Shown here: piece by piece, positions 1 through 9,582 of the stretch
Numbering within the stretch: the first letter of the stretch is position 1
How the letters are laid out: the number at the start of each line of letters is the position of its first letter
Assembly: GCF_018119405.1 (NCBI RefSeq)
Contig: NZ_JAGPWC010000031.1
Span: 1 to 61,726 of the forward strand
DNA: 61,726 bases
Source: Massilia sp. ST3
Lineage (GTDB): Bacteria > Pseudomonadota > Gammaproteobacteria > Burkholderiales > Burkholderiaceae_D
Reading direction: 5' to 3'
Made by a program: the position numbers and the translations under genes
Notes under the pieces: model-generated
The model's input: only the letters and a program-made list of their open reading frames with translations
Database searches by the model: none
Told to the model about the DNA's origin: nothing

Positions 1-68
1 CCCCACCCCCCCCCCCCCCCCCGCCCCCCCCCCCCCCACCCCCCCGGGGGGGGGGGGCGCCCCCCCCC
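1..68. other. Homopolymer C/G run, probable assembly artefact
   Basis: The first 45 bases are almost pure C, followed by G12 (46-57), CG, and a further C run to about 68. No gene or known element looks like this. It resembles the tract at 14485-14532. Runs of G at read ends are a known artefact of two-colour Illumina chemistry, and their reverse complement gives C runs, so a contig edge or false join is the simplest explanation (inference). Confidence 0.75.
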
Positions 69-428
69 ACCACCATCCGGCACCGCCAATGCTCATCGTT
101 CACCTGTTTGAATTGGGTCCTCCACCCACTGAAGATCCTCACTCTTCATCGCCTGTACCGCCGCCGAGCCACTGCTCAGCCTGTAAGCGTTTGGCTCGCC
201 AAAATGTGTAAATTTTTCTAATCGTCGTGTAGGAATTGAACTACACTGGAGGTGTGTGTTAGCGCTACCTTTCGCGTTCTCCTAGGAGAGTCAAGCAGTT
301 GCACGAAGGGGGCCGACCGCTCTGCGGACAGGGTCATTGACGCTCGGAAAATGCCTCGTGTCTGTACAGAAAATGTGGCGAAAACAGCATGTTAGGATCG
401 GTTCTCACTCGCGAGGGCATCGATCGAC
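69..428. promoter_or_regulatory. Upstream region of the gal operon with operator-like palindrome
   Basis: No gene is supported in this stretch. It is less GC-rich than the neighbouring coding DNA and contains a perfect TAGCGCTA palindrome at 260-267. LacI/GalR-family operators have a central CG inside such a core, so this may be the operator of a sugar repressor controlling galT onward. I could not place a convincing -35/-10 pair. Because the segment begins next to the homopolymer artefact, its left end may not be genomic. Confidence 0.35.
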
Positions 429-1607
429 ATGCCTCGATCGGACGTGCTCGATCCACGTGCTCGATACGATGTGCTGTTCGCGCCGGACGTGACCGACAAT
501 TTATTGATTGCCATGCATAGCAAAGACCTCAAGAAACCGGACGGACGCAATCTCACTCTCTACAGCAACCAGCCGATTCCGGACGGGCTCGTCGCGCCCA
601 GTCCCTTCGCCGAACCCCAGCATGCGAATCCGCACCTGCGCTGGCATCCGCTGCGCGGCGAATGGGTGACCTACGCGGCCTTCCGCCAGAACCGCACCTA
701 CCAGCCGCCGCCGCAGTACAACCCGCTGGCGCCGACCAGGGATCCGGAGCATCCCACCGAGATGCCGGCCGGCGACTACGAGATCGCGGTATTCGACAAC
801 CGCTTCCCGTCGCTGGCCCTGGAGTCGCACGACCCGCCGACCGTGACGGTGCCGACCGCGCCCGCCAACGGTCATTGCGAGGTGGTGGTGTTCACCCAGA
901 ACCCGGACCGCGGGCTGGCCCACCTGCCGCTGTCGCGCATCTCGCTGCTGCTGGCCGTGTGGGGCGACCGCACCGTGCGCATCGGCAGCCAGCCGCACAT
1001 CCATTACGTGCTGCCTTTCGAGAACCGCGGCGCCGAAGTGGGCGTGACCCTGCACCATCCGCACGGCCAGATCTATTCCTATCCTTTCGTACCGGCCGTG
1101 CCGGCGCGCATGCTGGCCCAGGAACGCGAGTACTTCCTCCAGCACGGCACCAGCCTGCTGTGCGACATGGCGCGCGACGAAGCCGCCGACGGCAAGCGCG
1201 TGCTCTACCAGGACGACTATGCGATCGCCTTCGTCCCGGCCTGCGCCCGCTATCCCTACGAGGTGTGGGTGATGCCGACCGCGCCCTGCAAGGACTTCGC
1301 GGCCCTGACGCCGCCCCAGCGCGACGGCCTGGCGCGCGCGCTCAAGACCGTGCTGCTCAAGTTCGAGAACCTGTGGAACCGGCCTTTCCCTTACCTGATG
1401 GCCTGGTACCAGGCGCCGACCGACGGCGCCGAGCATCCGGAAACCCAGTTGCACTGCCAGTTCTATCCGCCTTACCGCACCCGCGACCGCCTCAAGTACC
1501 TGGCCGGCACCGAGCTGGCGGCGGGCATGTTCGCCATGGACGTGCTGCCCGAAACCACCGCTTACGAGCTGCAGCAGGTGGAGGTCAACCTGGAGGAAGC
1601 CGAATGA
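429..1607 (+). CDS. galT: Galactose-1-phosphate uridylyltransferase
   Basis: Leloir-pathway enzyme that exchanges galactose-1-phosphate with UDP-glucose to give UDP-galactose and glucose-1-phosphate. The HIT-fold active-site motif HPHGQ, with the nucleophilic histidine, lies near residue 211 and follows an N-terminal zinc-binding half. The full frame gives 392 aa, slightly longer than typical GalT. The first residues after ATG 429 look unlike the family, and neither it, the in-frame GTG at 489 nor the ATG at 513 has a clear ribosome site, so the true start may be 489 or 513. Its stop overlaps the next gene's start (ATGA), indicating translational coupling in an operon with galK and a family 2 glycosidase. 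The function is secure; the start is not. Confidence 0.93.
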   Translation: MPRSDVLDPRARYDVLFAPDVTDNLLIAMHSKDLKKPDGRNLTLYSNQPIPDGLVAPSPFAEPQHANPHLRWHPLRGEWVTYAAFRQNRTYQPPPQYNPLAPTRDPEHPTEMPAGDYEIAVFDNRFPSLALESHDPPTVTVPTAPANGHCEVVVFTQNPDRGLAHLPLSRISLLLAVWGDRTVRIGSQPHIHYVLPFENRGAEVGVTLHHPHGQIYSYPFVPAVPARMLAQEREYFLQHGTSLLCDMARDEAADGKRVLYQDDYAIAFVPACARYPYEVWVMPTAPCKDFAALTPPQRDGLARALKTVLLKFENLWNRPFPYLMAWYQAPTDGAEHPETQLHCQFYPPYRTRDRLKYLAGTELAAGMFAMDVLPETTAYELQQVEVNLEEAE

Positions 1608-2695
1608 TGGGCGTACAAGCGCGCACCGCCGAGGTCAGCGACAAGCTGGCCGTGCTGCGCGCCGCGCTCCAGCAGGCGGGCGCCGGCGCCATCCGGCTGC
1701 GCGGCATGGACTGGTTCGCCTGGGTCACCGGGGGCGGGTCGAGCGCGGTGCTGCACGCCGCCGAGACCGGCGTGGCCGAGGTGCTGGTGACGCAGGACGA
1801 AGCCTGCGTGCTCACCGACGAGATCGAGGCCGAGCGCCTGCGCAACGAGGAAGTGCCGCCGGGTTTCACCTTCCACATCGAGCCCTGGGCCGAGCCCGAG
1901 CTGCGCGCGCGCTTTGTGGCGAACGCCGCCGGCGGCCGCGCGGTGCTGTCGGACCGGCCGGCGAACGGCGACCAGCCGCTGCCGCTGGGCCTGCGCCAGC
2001 ACCGCATGGTGCTGGGGCCGGCGGAACAGGACCGCTATCGCACCCTGGGCCGCGAGGCGGCCGAGGCCATGAGCGAAGTGCTGCGGCGCGCCCGTCCGGA
2101 CTGGACCGAGTACGAGCTGGCCGGCGCCGGCGCCGACGCCCTGTGGCGGCGCGGCATCCACCCGGCCCTGGTGCTGGCTGCCGGCGAACGGCGGCTGCCG
2201 CTGTACCGCCATCCGACGCCGTCGCACGAACGCATCGGCAGGCGGGCGATGCTGGTGTTCTGCGCGCGCCGCCACGGCCTGTATGCGAACCTGACCCGCT
2301 TCGTCAGCTTCGGCGCCGCGCCCGAGGCCCAGCGCGCGCTGATGGACGTGGAGGCGACCGGCCTGGCGTCGGTGGTGCCGGGCAAGTCGCTGTCGGCGGT
2401 GTACCACGCGCTGGCCCAGGCCTACCGCCATGCCGACCGCGACGAGGCCATCCGCGAGCACCACCAGGGCGGCATCACCGGCTACCTGGCGCGCGAGATC
2501 GTCGCCACCGCCAGTACCGCCACCCAGCTGGAGCCCGGCATGGCGTTCGCGTTCAACCCCAGCTTCGAGGGCCTGAAAATCGAAGACACTTTCCTGCTCG
2601 GCCCCGATGGGCTCGAGAATCTCACGTTCGACCCGGCCTGGCCGGCGCTGGACGTACATGGCCGCAAGCGGCCGCTTTGGCTGGAGGCGCAATAA
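1604..2695 (+). CDS. M24-family (creatinase/aminopeptidase P fold) protein, metal site degenerate
   Basis: The 363-aa product has the two-part layout of aminopeptidase P/creatinase relatives: an N-terminal creatinase-like domain (about residues 10-135) and a C-terminal pita-bread domain. The usual metal ligands are largely lost. The region that normally reads like DxGxxxxGYxSDxTR is here VFCARRHGLYANLTR, and the EPG motif reads FNPS, although the HHQGG histidines and the IEDTFLL glutamate remain. Metallopeptidase activity is therefore doubtful; creatinase is a known metal-free member of the fold. It starts within ATGATG overlapping the galT stop and ends two bases before galK, so it is clearly part of the gal operon. 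Its role there is unknown to me. Confidence 0.8.
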   Translation: MMGVQARTAEVSDKLAVLRAALQQAGAGAIRLRGMDWFAWVTGGGSSAVLHAAETGVAEVLVTQDEACVLTDEIEAERLRNEEVPPGFTFHIEPWAEPELRARFVANAAGGRAVLSDRPANGDQPLPLGLRQHRMVLGPAEQDRYRTLGREAAEAMSEVLRRARPDWTEYELAGAGADALWRRGIHPALVLAAGERRLPLYRHPTPSHERIGRRAMLVFCARRHGLYANLTRFVSFGAAPEAQRALMDVEATGLASVVPGKSLSAVYHALAQAYRHADRDEAIREHHQGGITGYLAREIVATASTATQLEPGMAFAFNPSFEGLKIEDTFLLGPDGLENLTFDPAWPALDVHGRKRPLWLEAQ

Positions 2696-2697
2696 CG

Positions 2698-3781
2698 ATG
2701 CTTACGACTGACACCTTTTTTGGCGGCGCGCCCGAGGTGAATGCCTCGGCCCCCGGACGTGTCAACCTGCTGGGCGAGCACACCGACTACAACGACGGCT
2801 TCATGCTGCCGGCCGCCACGCCGCAGCGCACGCTGGTGGCGATGAGCCGCAGCGGCGACGACCATTTCCACTTCTATTCGCCGACCTTCGACGCGACCGT
2901 CACCTTCGCCCGCGACGGCAGTGCGCCGCAGGGCTACGGCAGCTATATCGAGGGCTGCATCCGCCTGGTGCAGGCGGAGGGTATCGAGGTGCCGCCGCTG
3001 CGCATCTATGTCGAGACCAACCTGCCGGTCGGCTCCGGCCTGTCGTCCTCGGCCGCGCTCGAGGTGGCGACCCTTCGCGCGCTGCGTTCGCTGCTGGGCT
3101 TCGAGCTCGACGATGTCAGGCTGGCGCAGATCGCCCAGCGCGCCGAGATCGAGTACGCGCACGTGAACTGCGGGATCATGGACCAGATGGCGTCCAGCCT
3201 GGCCGACCAGGAGACCATGCTCTTCATCGACGCGCGTTCGCTCGAGCACCGCCTGGTGCCGCTGCCGCCGGACGCCGAGGTGATCGTGATCGACTCGGGC
3301 GTGGCGCGCAAGCTGGCCGCCAGCAAGTACAACGAGCGCCGCGCCGAGTGCGAGGAAGCGGCGCGCAAGCTGGGCGTGCCGGCGCTGCGCGACGTCACCG
3401 ATCCCGGTTCCGTGGAAAGCCTGCCGTCGCCGCTGCGCGAGCGGGCCCGCCACGTGGTGCAGGAAAACCTGCGCGTGCTGGAAGCCGCCGGCGGCGTGAG
3501 CGCCGAGCGTTTCGGCGAACTGATGGACGCGTCGCACTTCAGCCTGCGCGACGACTACGAAGTATCGATTCCCGAACTCGACGAGCTGTGCGCGGCCTTG
3601 CGCGCGGCGCCGGGCGTGCTCGGGGCGCGCCTGACCGGCGCCGGTTTCGGCGGCGCCTGCGTGGCCCTGTGCCGGGCCGGACAGGCCCAGGAAGCCGCCG
3701 CCATCGCGCTGGCGGCCTACAACAAGCATGGACGACAGGGCCGGATCCTGGTTCCGGTTCCGACTGACAGAAAGGACAACA

Positions 3782-3795
<14 letters not shown>
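2698..3795 (+). CDS. galK: Galactokinase
   Basis: Phosphorylates galactose at C1 using ATP, feeding GalT. The 365-aa length is normal. The GHMP-kinase signatures are intact: a GRVNLLGEHTDYN galactokinase motif near residues 18-30 and the phosphate-binding loop PVGSGLSSSAALE near residues 105-118. A third motif, LTGAGFGGACVAL, is near the C-terminus. It begins two bases after the M24-like gene and its 3' end overlaps the following glycosidase gene by 14 nt, which is consistent with one polycistronic message for lactose/galactoside use. Confidence 0.96.
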
Positions 3796-5614
<1,819 letters not shown>

Positions 5615-5704
5615 GCGGGCGGGGGCCTCGCGGCCCTTGCCACGCCTGCAGGCATCAGCGCAGGCATGAGCGGAGGCGCGGTCTAGTCCAGGGCCACGGA
5701 TAAC

Positions 5705-5750
5705 GGCCCCGTCTGTCGCACGACTGTCGTCGGCGGCAGGCGGGGCCTTT
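5705..5750 (+). terminator. Possible terminator of the gal operon
   Basis: GGCCCCG at 5705-5711 pairs with CGGGGCC at 5741-5747. An inner ACGAC/GTCGT stem lies in between, and a short T run follows. It lies about 90 bases after the glycosidase stop. The T tract is only three bases, so termination efficiency is uncertain. Confidence 0.4.
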
Positions 5751-5897
5751 GCACGTGGGGCAGCAGAGGGCGCAGCGGGCTGCCTGGCTTGACCGGATGA
5801 ATGCGCGCGGGCTTACGCACGCCTGCGCAAGCCTGCGCACGCCTCGGCAGCAGCCGGAGGCGTGGGCGGGACGCGCGCGATGGAATGGGGCTGCCTG

Positions 5898-6407
5898 CTA
5901 GCGGTGGATGGCGCCGCCGTCCACGTGCACCCGGTCGCCGCTGCGGAAGTCGGGGATGCTGTCCTGGGTGAGCACCTGGGTGCTGCCGTCGTCCATGCGC
6001 ACGGTGATGCGGTAGGCCTCGCTGGAGCCGGTGGCGCCGGCTGCACCACTGCTGCCGACGGCGCCGGCCGCGGCCGGCTTGGGCACGGTCTCGATGGCCA
6101 GCACGGTGCTGTTCGGCGTGCCCATGGCGCCTTGCCTGGCCTGGGCCTGGGCCTGTCCGGTGCTGCCGATGGCGCCGCTGCTGCCGCTCGCACCCATGGC
6201 CCCGCTGCTGCCCGAGCCGCCGCCGGTGCCGGCGCCGTAGTCGCCCTTGTCGCCGGCGCCCGCCTGGCCGCTGCCGGTGGAACTGCCCAGGGTGCCGCCG
6301 CCGGTCTCGCCGGCCGCGTCGCTGCTCTGCATCCCCTTGCAGCCGGACAGGGCCAGCGCCACCGCCAGCATGCCCGCCAGGACCACGCTCTGTTGTTTTC
6401 CATTCAT
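5898..6407 (-). CDS. Outer-membrane-type lipoprotein with collagen-like GXX tracts
   Basis: The 169-aa product has a lipoprotein signal peptide ending in the lipobox LSGC (cysteine near residue 23). A long Gly/Ser/Ala region contains two tracts of successive G-x-x triplets (for example GSS GAM GAS GSS GAI GST, and GAV GSS GAA GAT GSS). The C-terminus (last 40 residues) reads like the beta-rich tail of SlyB-type envelope lipoproteins, YRITVRMDDGSTQ... FRSGDRVHVDGG. A strong ribosome site (AAGGAGCGAG) precedes the ATG. The likely role is structural in the cell envelope. Collagen-like folding is a guess from the triplet spacing only. Confidence 0.7.
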   Translation of the reverse strand: MNGKQQSVVLAGMLAVALALSGCKGMQSSDAAGETGGGTLGSSTGSGQAGAGDKGDYGAGTGGGSGSSGAMGASGSSGAIGSTGQAQAQARQGAMGTPNSTVLAIETVPKPAAAGAVGSSGAAGATGSSEAYRITVRMDDGSTQVLTQDSIPDFRSGDRVHVDGGAIHR

Positions 6408-6569
6408 GATCTCGCTCCTTGTTCTATGGGTTCAGTGGGTGTGCGTGACGATGCAGCGTGCCACGCTGTTAAGAGGCACGAACTCGGCAGGCGTTCCAGC
6501 TGACTCGGGCTGGAGCGGGACTGGATCAAGAAGAAGGCGAACGCACGGAACTTAGTCCGCGCGTTTGGG

Positions 6570-6968
6570 TCACTGTTGTGGTACGGCCGCGGCTTTCGGC
6601 AGGCAGGCGGCGAGCAGGAGGGAAGCGATGGTGGCAGCGGTGACGTCGATCATCCAGTCGCGGATGTCGCCCGAGCGGTAGGGCAGGAAGCTCTGCACCA
6701 GCTCGTCCAAGGCCCCCATCAGGGCGATCGCCAGCACGGCCTTGAGCGCGCGCGCGGCGGTGTTGCCGCTGCTGCCCAGGAACCACAGGATCGCCAGGAA
6801 AGCGTAGGTCAGGCCGTGCAGCACCAGGCCCGTCACGTACAGGCCGACCTCGGCGCGGGCGCCCGGGATGGAGCCGGCGATGACCACGCCGGCAAACAGG
6901 ACGAGCGCAATGGAGCGGAAGGCAAGTCGGTACTTGGGGTCGTGCAGGAGCGAGAGCAGGGCAGGCAT
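6570..6968 (-). CDS. VanZ-like family membrane protein
   Basis: A 132-aa integral membrane protein with about four transmembrane segments. The region DELVQSFLPYRSGDIRDWMIDV matches the VanZ-like hallmark, a conserved E/Q-x-F-x-P-x-R-x-x-D-x-x-D pattern at a membrane boundary. VanZ itself gives low-level teicoplanin resistance, but most members are uncharacterised and this one should not be called a resistance gene. It is a single gene on the minus strand with no obvious operon partner. Confidence 0.8.
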   Translation of the reverse strand: MPALLSLLHDPKYRLAFRSIALVLFAGVVIAGSIPGARAEVGLYVTGLVLHGLTYAFLAILWFLGSSGNTAARALKAVLAIALMGALDELVQSFLPYRSGDIRDWMIDVTAATIASLLLAACLPKAAAVPQQ

Positions 6969-7045
6969 GGCAGGCGTGGCGGGCAGGACGGGAAAACGCC
7001 TAGCTTAGCACGCCGTCCAGCCTGTTGCCCACGCGCTGCTACCGC

Positions 7046-7366
7046 TCAAATAGTCAGCGCGGAAACGCCGTTATCGTAGTGGGCGTCGAAGCAGGCTTCG
7101 CAGTCCGCGCAGAACAGATGGGCCATGCGCACGCTGGTCTGGCGCAGCACGAGCTTGAGATGGGTGTGCCGGCATTTCGGGCAGACTTCGCGCACGTTGC
7201 CGAAGGTCAGCAGATTGAGTGGCACAGTGTCGCCGTCGAGCTGGTCGACCACGGCATGCGGATTCAGTTCACTAAGGATGAGATCGCCAGCCTGGTGATG
7301 GCGCCGGCCAGGCGTAGGGTCGTTTCCGGGCGAAGGCGATGGGGTATGGGTGGCACGCAGATTCAT
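7046..7366 (-). CDS. Small zinc-ribbon-like hypothetical protein
   Basis: A 106-aa protein that I do not recognise. It has a CPKC pair near residue 64 and a CADC pair near residue 88, spaced like a four-cysteine zinc ribbon. The N-terminus is polar and proline-rich with no signal peptide. I chose ATG 7366 because GGGAGC lies about 10 bases upstream; an in-frame ATG at 7453 would add 29 residues. The structured RNA at 7512-7657 lies upstream on the same strand and could be its leader. Confidence 0.6.
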   Translation of the reverse strand: MNLRATHTPSPSPGNDPTPGRRHHQAGDLILSELNPHAVVDQLDGDTVPLNLLTFGNVREVCPKCRHTHLKLVLRQTSVRMAHLFCADCEACFDAHYDNGVSALTI

Positions 7367-7511
7367 AGGACAAGCTCCCTGTATCGTTTCGTCGACGCCG
7401 CTCCGCTTTGCTACTGATGAGAGAATCGGGAGGGCGAGCTTCATGATAGCCAAATCAGGGGCGGCTTCAAGCTATACCGCAACTATTTTTCCGCATGTTT
7501 CTCATCAGCAG

Positions 7512-7541
7512 AAAAAAATGCCCGCCAGCAATCGGCGGGCA
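7512..7541 (-). terminator. Rho-independent terminator of the structured RNA
   Basis: TGCCCGCC (7519-7526) pairs with GGCGGGCA (7534-7541) around a 7-base loop. The A7 at 7512-7518 becomes a U tract on the minus strand. It sits about 145 bases upstream of the zinc-ribbon gene, so it either ends an sRNA or acts as an attenuator for that gene. Confidence 0.75.
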
Positions 7542-7657
7542 CAACCCAAGATCGGGCCAAGAGACGCGTAACCGGTTGGTGTGCTGCGCCCGCGGCGCAC
7601 CACACCTGCTGCAATCACGCATATCGGTTGCGTGTACTGCAGGTGAGTTCAAGTATA
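7512..7657 (-). ncRNA. Candidate structured small RNA or regulatory leader
   Basis: Read on the minus strand, a TATACT -10-like box (7652-7657) is followed by several stems and then a rho-independent terminator (stem 7519-7526/7534-7541, then T7 at 7512-7518). CACCTGC (7639-7645 on the plus strand as GCAGGTG) can pair with 7603-7609 and encloses a CACGCA/TGCGTG stem. Alternatively, 7601-7606 can pair with 7579-7584 in a long GGTGTG/CACACC stem extended by TGCGC/GCGCA. The two pairings share bases and exclude each other, as in attenuators. It is either a stand-alone sRNA or a leader of the zinc-ribbon gene. I recognise no family. Confidence 0.5.
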
Positions 7658-8083
7658 GGGACGGATTGTGACGAACCTATGACGAGCATCAAACGTGCGG
7701 AAGTCGATGAGAACCGAATCTAGGGTATACGGTCGAGTTGCGCTGGGGCGGCGTGCAGGTCCGGAGGGGCCTTCACCCCAAGCGGTGATGCTTAGCAGCA
7801 AGCTCATTCGGCCCCCAAAACGGCGCCACCAACAACCATCGCGTCAGAATTCGCTTGGCTGCGCGTACGGCCGCTGCCTGGGGAAACAGCCGCACCCTAG
7901 GGTTGGCGGCTACGCCGCCGACGCGTTCAAACACCGCGTGACGGGCAAGGAAGCCGCTCAAACACGCGGCCGCGACCGATCGGACGCGAACCCACCGGCC
8001 GTGCCTCATGGCACAGCGAGCTAGATACCCTTGGCCAGCCTGCAAGCGCCTGAACCAAGGCCACATTCACTCACCGGACCGCC

Positions 8084-8151
8084 GGCCAAAAAAAAAGCCC
8101 GCATTGCGCGGGCTTGAAGACTATTTTCTTGGAGGAGAATAGTGGAGACAG
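8084..8151 (-). ncRNA. Short RNA with anti-Shine-Dalgarno hairpin loop
   Basis: On the minus strand, a promoter (8157-8186) would start a transcript near 8151. The transcript has a stem ACTATT/AATAGT (8138-8143 with 8120-8125) whose 12-base loop displays CUCCUCC (8131-8137), complementary to a strong Shine-Dalgarno and resembling the 3' end of 16S rRNA. A terminator hairpin AGCCCGC/GCGGGCU with U9 follows directly. I recall a described family of small RNAs in Betaproteobacteria, toxic when cloned in E. coli, that carry such an anti-SD loop; the architecture and size (about 65 nt) fit, but membership was not checked. A role in titrating or mimicking ribosome binding is inferred. Confidence 0.72.
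8088..8114 (-). terminator. Terminator of the anti-SD RNA
   Basis: GCCCGC and GCGGGC arms (8097-8114) flank a short loop. On the minus strand they are followed by nine U (8088-8096), a textbook rho-independent terminator. It may also stop read-through from the SDR gene. Confidence 0.85.
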
Positions 8152-8156
8152 GTGCC

Positions 8157-8186
8157 ATTATGTTGCGTTGCCGAATATGCGTCCAA
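8157..8186 (-). promoter_or_regulatory. Sigma-70-like promoter of the anti-SD RNA
   Basis: On the minus strand TTGGAC (8181-8186) and CATAAT (8157-8162) are separated by 18 bases, a near-consensus -35/-10 pair. The predicted start (8150-8152) leaves just enough RNA for the anti-SD hairpin and terminator, which supports a dedicated transcript. Confidence 0.65.
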
Positions 8187-8246
8187 TTTAGAATACGGAT
8201 ACCAGACATTCGATTCGGAAATATCTTATAGGCCCCTCATCTTTTC

Positions 8247-9014
8247 CTACTCGCGTACAGGGACCGTGTAGTTCAGCGCCATGCGGCCGCCATCGGCGTA
8301 CAAGGTCTGTCCGGTCATGTAGGAAGCATCGTCGCTGGCCAGGAAGGCGCAGATCGAAGCGATCTCCTCCGGTTCGCCGCAGCGCCCCAGCGGCGTGCGC
8401 GACAGGATGGTGCGGCGCGCTTCCGGGCTGCCGAGCACGGCCTGCTTGGCCAGCTCGGTCAGGATGGTGCCGGGACCGATGGCGTTGACGCGGATGCCGT
8501 ACTGGGCCAGGCTGATCGAGGCGACCCGGGTCAGCTGGTTGACGCCGCCTTTCGACACGACGTAGGGCACCTGGTTCGGGATGGTCAGCTCGGCGTTGAC
8601 GCTGGACATGTTGATGATGCAGCCGCCTTCGCCACGCTTCACCATCTCGCGCGCCACGGCCTGGCTGCACAGGAACATGGATTTCAAATTGATGCGCAGC
8701 ACGCGGTCGAAGTCTTCTTCCTGCAGGTCGAGGAAGTCGGCGGCGTGGGTCACGCCGGCATTATTGACCAGGATGTCGACGCGCCCAAAAGCGTCCAGGG
8801 TAGCTTGCAGCAGGGCTTCGACCTCGGCCTTCTGGCTGACGTCGGCGCGGAAGAAGCGCGCAGCGTCGCCCAGTTGGGCGGCGGCCTCGGCGCCTTCCGG
8901 GCGCAGGTCGGCCAGCATGACGCGCGCGCCTTCCTGCACCAGGCGCTGGGCGCAGGCCAGGCCGATGCCCTGGCTGGCCCCGGTGACGATGGCGATCTTC
9001 TGTTGGAGTTTCAT
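8247..9014 (-). CDS. SDR-family NAD(P)-dependent oxidoreductase
   Basis: A 255-aa classical short-chain dehydrogenase. The Rossmann motif TGASQGIG is near residue 12, NNAGVT near residue 85 and the catalytic YxxxK in YVVSKGG near residue 152, preceded by the catalytic serine in NMSS. The start ATG 9014 is preceded by GAAAGG; the longer frame to 9047 adds 11 unconvincing residues. The C-terminus YADGGRMALNYTVPV is typical of sugar or polyol SDRs, but the substrate cannot be told. It is a single gene ending about 100 bases upstream of the anti-SD RNA. Confidence 0.9.
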   Translation of the reverse strand: MKLQQKIAIVTGASQGIGLACAQRLVQEGARVMLADLRPEGAEAAAQLGDAARFFRADVSQKAEVEALLQATLDAFGRVDILVNNAGVTHAADFLDLQEEDFDRVLRINLKSMFLCSQAVAREMVKRGEGGCIINMSSVNAELTIPNQVPYVVSKGGVNQLTRVASISLAQYGIRVNAIGPGTILTELAKQAVLGSPEARRTILSRTPLGRCGEPEEIASICAFLASDDASYMTGQTLYADGGRMALNYTVPVRE

Positions 9015-9066
9015 GGCGGCCTTTCGCAGTGTCGGAAAAATCGCCATTGTACCGATGACAAGACGC

Positions 9067-9582
9067 TTAGAGCATCAGCGGTTTGTCAGGCAATTCGTTC
9101 GGCCGGGCGCCCTCGGCGGGGAAATGCTGGCGCAGCAGTTCGTTGACCTGGCCGATGGCGCTCAAGCTGGCTTCGTGGAACTTGCCCTGCTTGAAGCCGT
9201 CCGTCATCGTCTGGCAGACGGTTTGCCAGGTGGCGCTGCCGATCTTGCGGTCGATGCCGCGGTCGGCCACGATGTCGACCTTGTGCTCGGCCAGGTTCAC
9301 GTAGATCAGCACGCCGCAATTGTCCTCGGTGTCCCACACGCCGCAGTCGGCGAACAGGGCGATCGCGCGCTGGCGGTTGGTGACGCCGTCCCAGGCGCAG
9401 TCGAAGGGCAGGGCCCGTTCGACCACCAGGCGCACTTCGCCGCGGTGGGTCTGCTCGCCGGCCGTGATGGCGTCGGCAATCGCCTGCAAGGTGGCGTCGG
9501 GGAAGGCGCGCTTGGCCTCGGCCTTGCTGCTGGTGAGGTGGCGCCATGCCCGGCTCAGTTTTTCTCCAAATCTCATTACCAA
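9067..9582 (-). CDS. TPM-domain protein (soluble)
   Basis: A 171-aa protein whose middle (about residues 35-150) has the TPM fold seen in YgcG-like proteins and in a photosystem II assembly phosphatase. Recognisable parts are EVRLVVE, GVLIYVNLAEHKVDIVADRGI and a C-terminal helix. There is no signal peptide or membrane anchor, in contrast to the upstream paralogue. Start candidates are 9582 and 9576; either overlaps the end of the upstream gene, indicating coupling in the lemA-TPM-TPM operon. The role is unknown; such operons are linked to envelope functions. Confidence 0.82.
   Translation of the reverse strand: MVMRFGEKLSRAWRHLTSSKAEAKRAFPDATLQAIADAITAGEQTHRGEVRLVVERALPFDCAWDGVTNRQRAIALFADCGVWDTEDNCGVLIYVNLAEHKVDIVADRGIDRKIGSATWQTVCQTMTDGFKQGKFHEASLSAIGQVNELLRQHFPAEGARPNELPDKPLML

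Larger units (their letters stand above)
7454..8246. other. Gene-poor stretch carrying two probable structured RNAs
   Basis: No protein gene is supported here. The minus strand carries a structured RNA or leader (7512-7657) and a short anti-SD RNA (8084-8151). Between them, 7690-8080 has open frames on both strands (about 97-109 codons). They lack a ribosome site, family resemblance or consistent third-position GC, so I do not call them. Confidence 0.5.

Noticed and set aside
7467..7652. A 61-codon minus-strand frame with a CxxC
   Set aside because: It runs through the strong terminator and the structured RNA, so coding is unlikely.
7695..8066. Overlapping open frames of 109 (plus) and 97 (minus) codons
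   Set aside because: No ribosome site, no recognisable domain, and composition unlike the neighbouring genes. They could be a decayed gene, but this cannot be supported from sequence alone.
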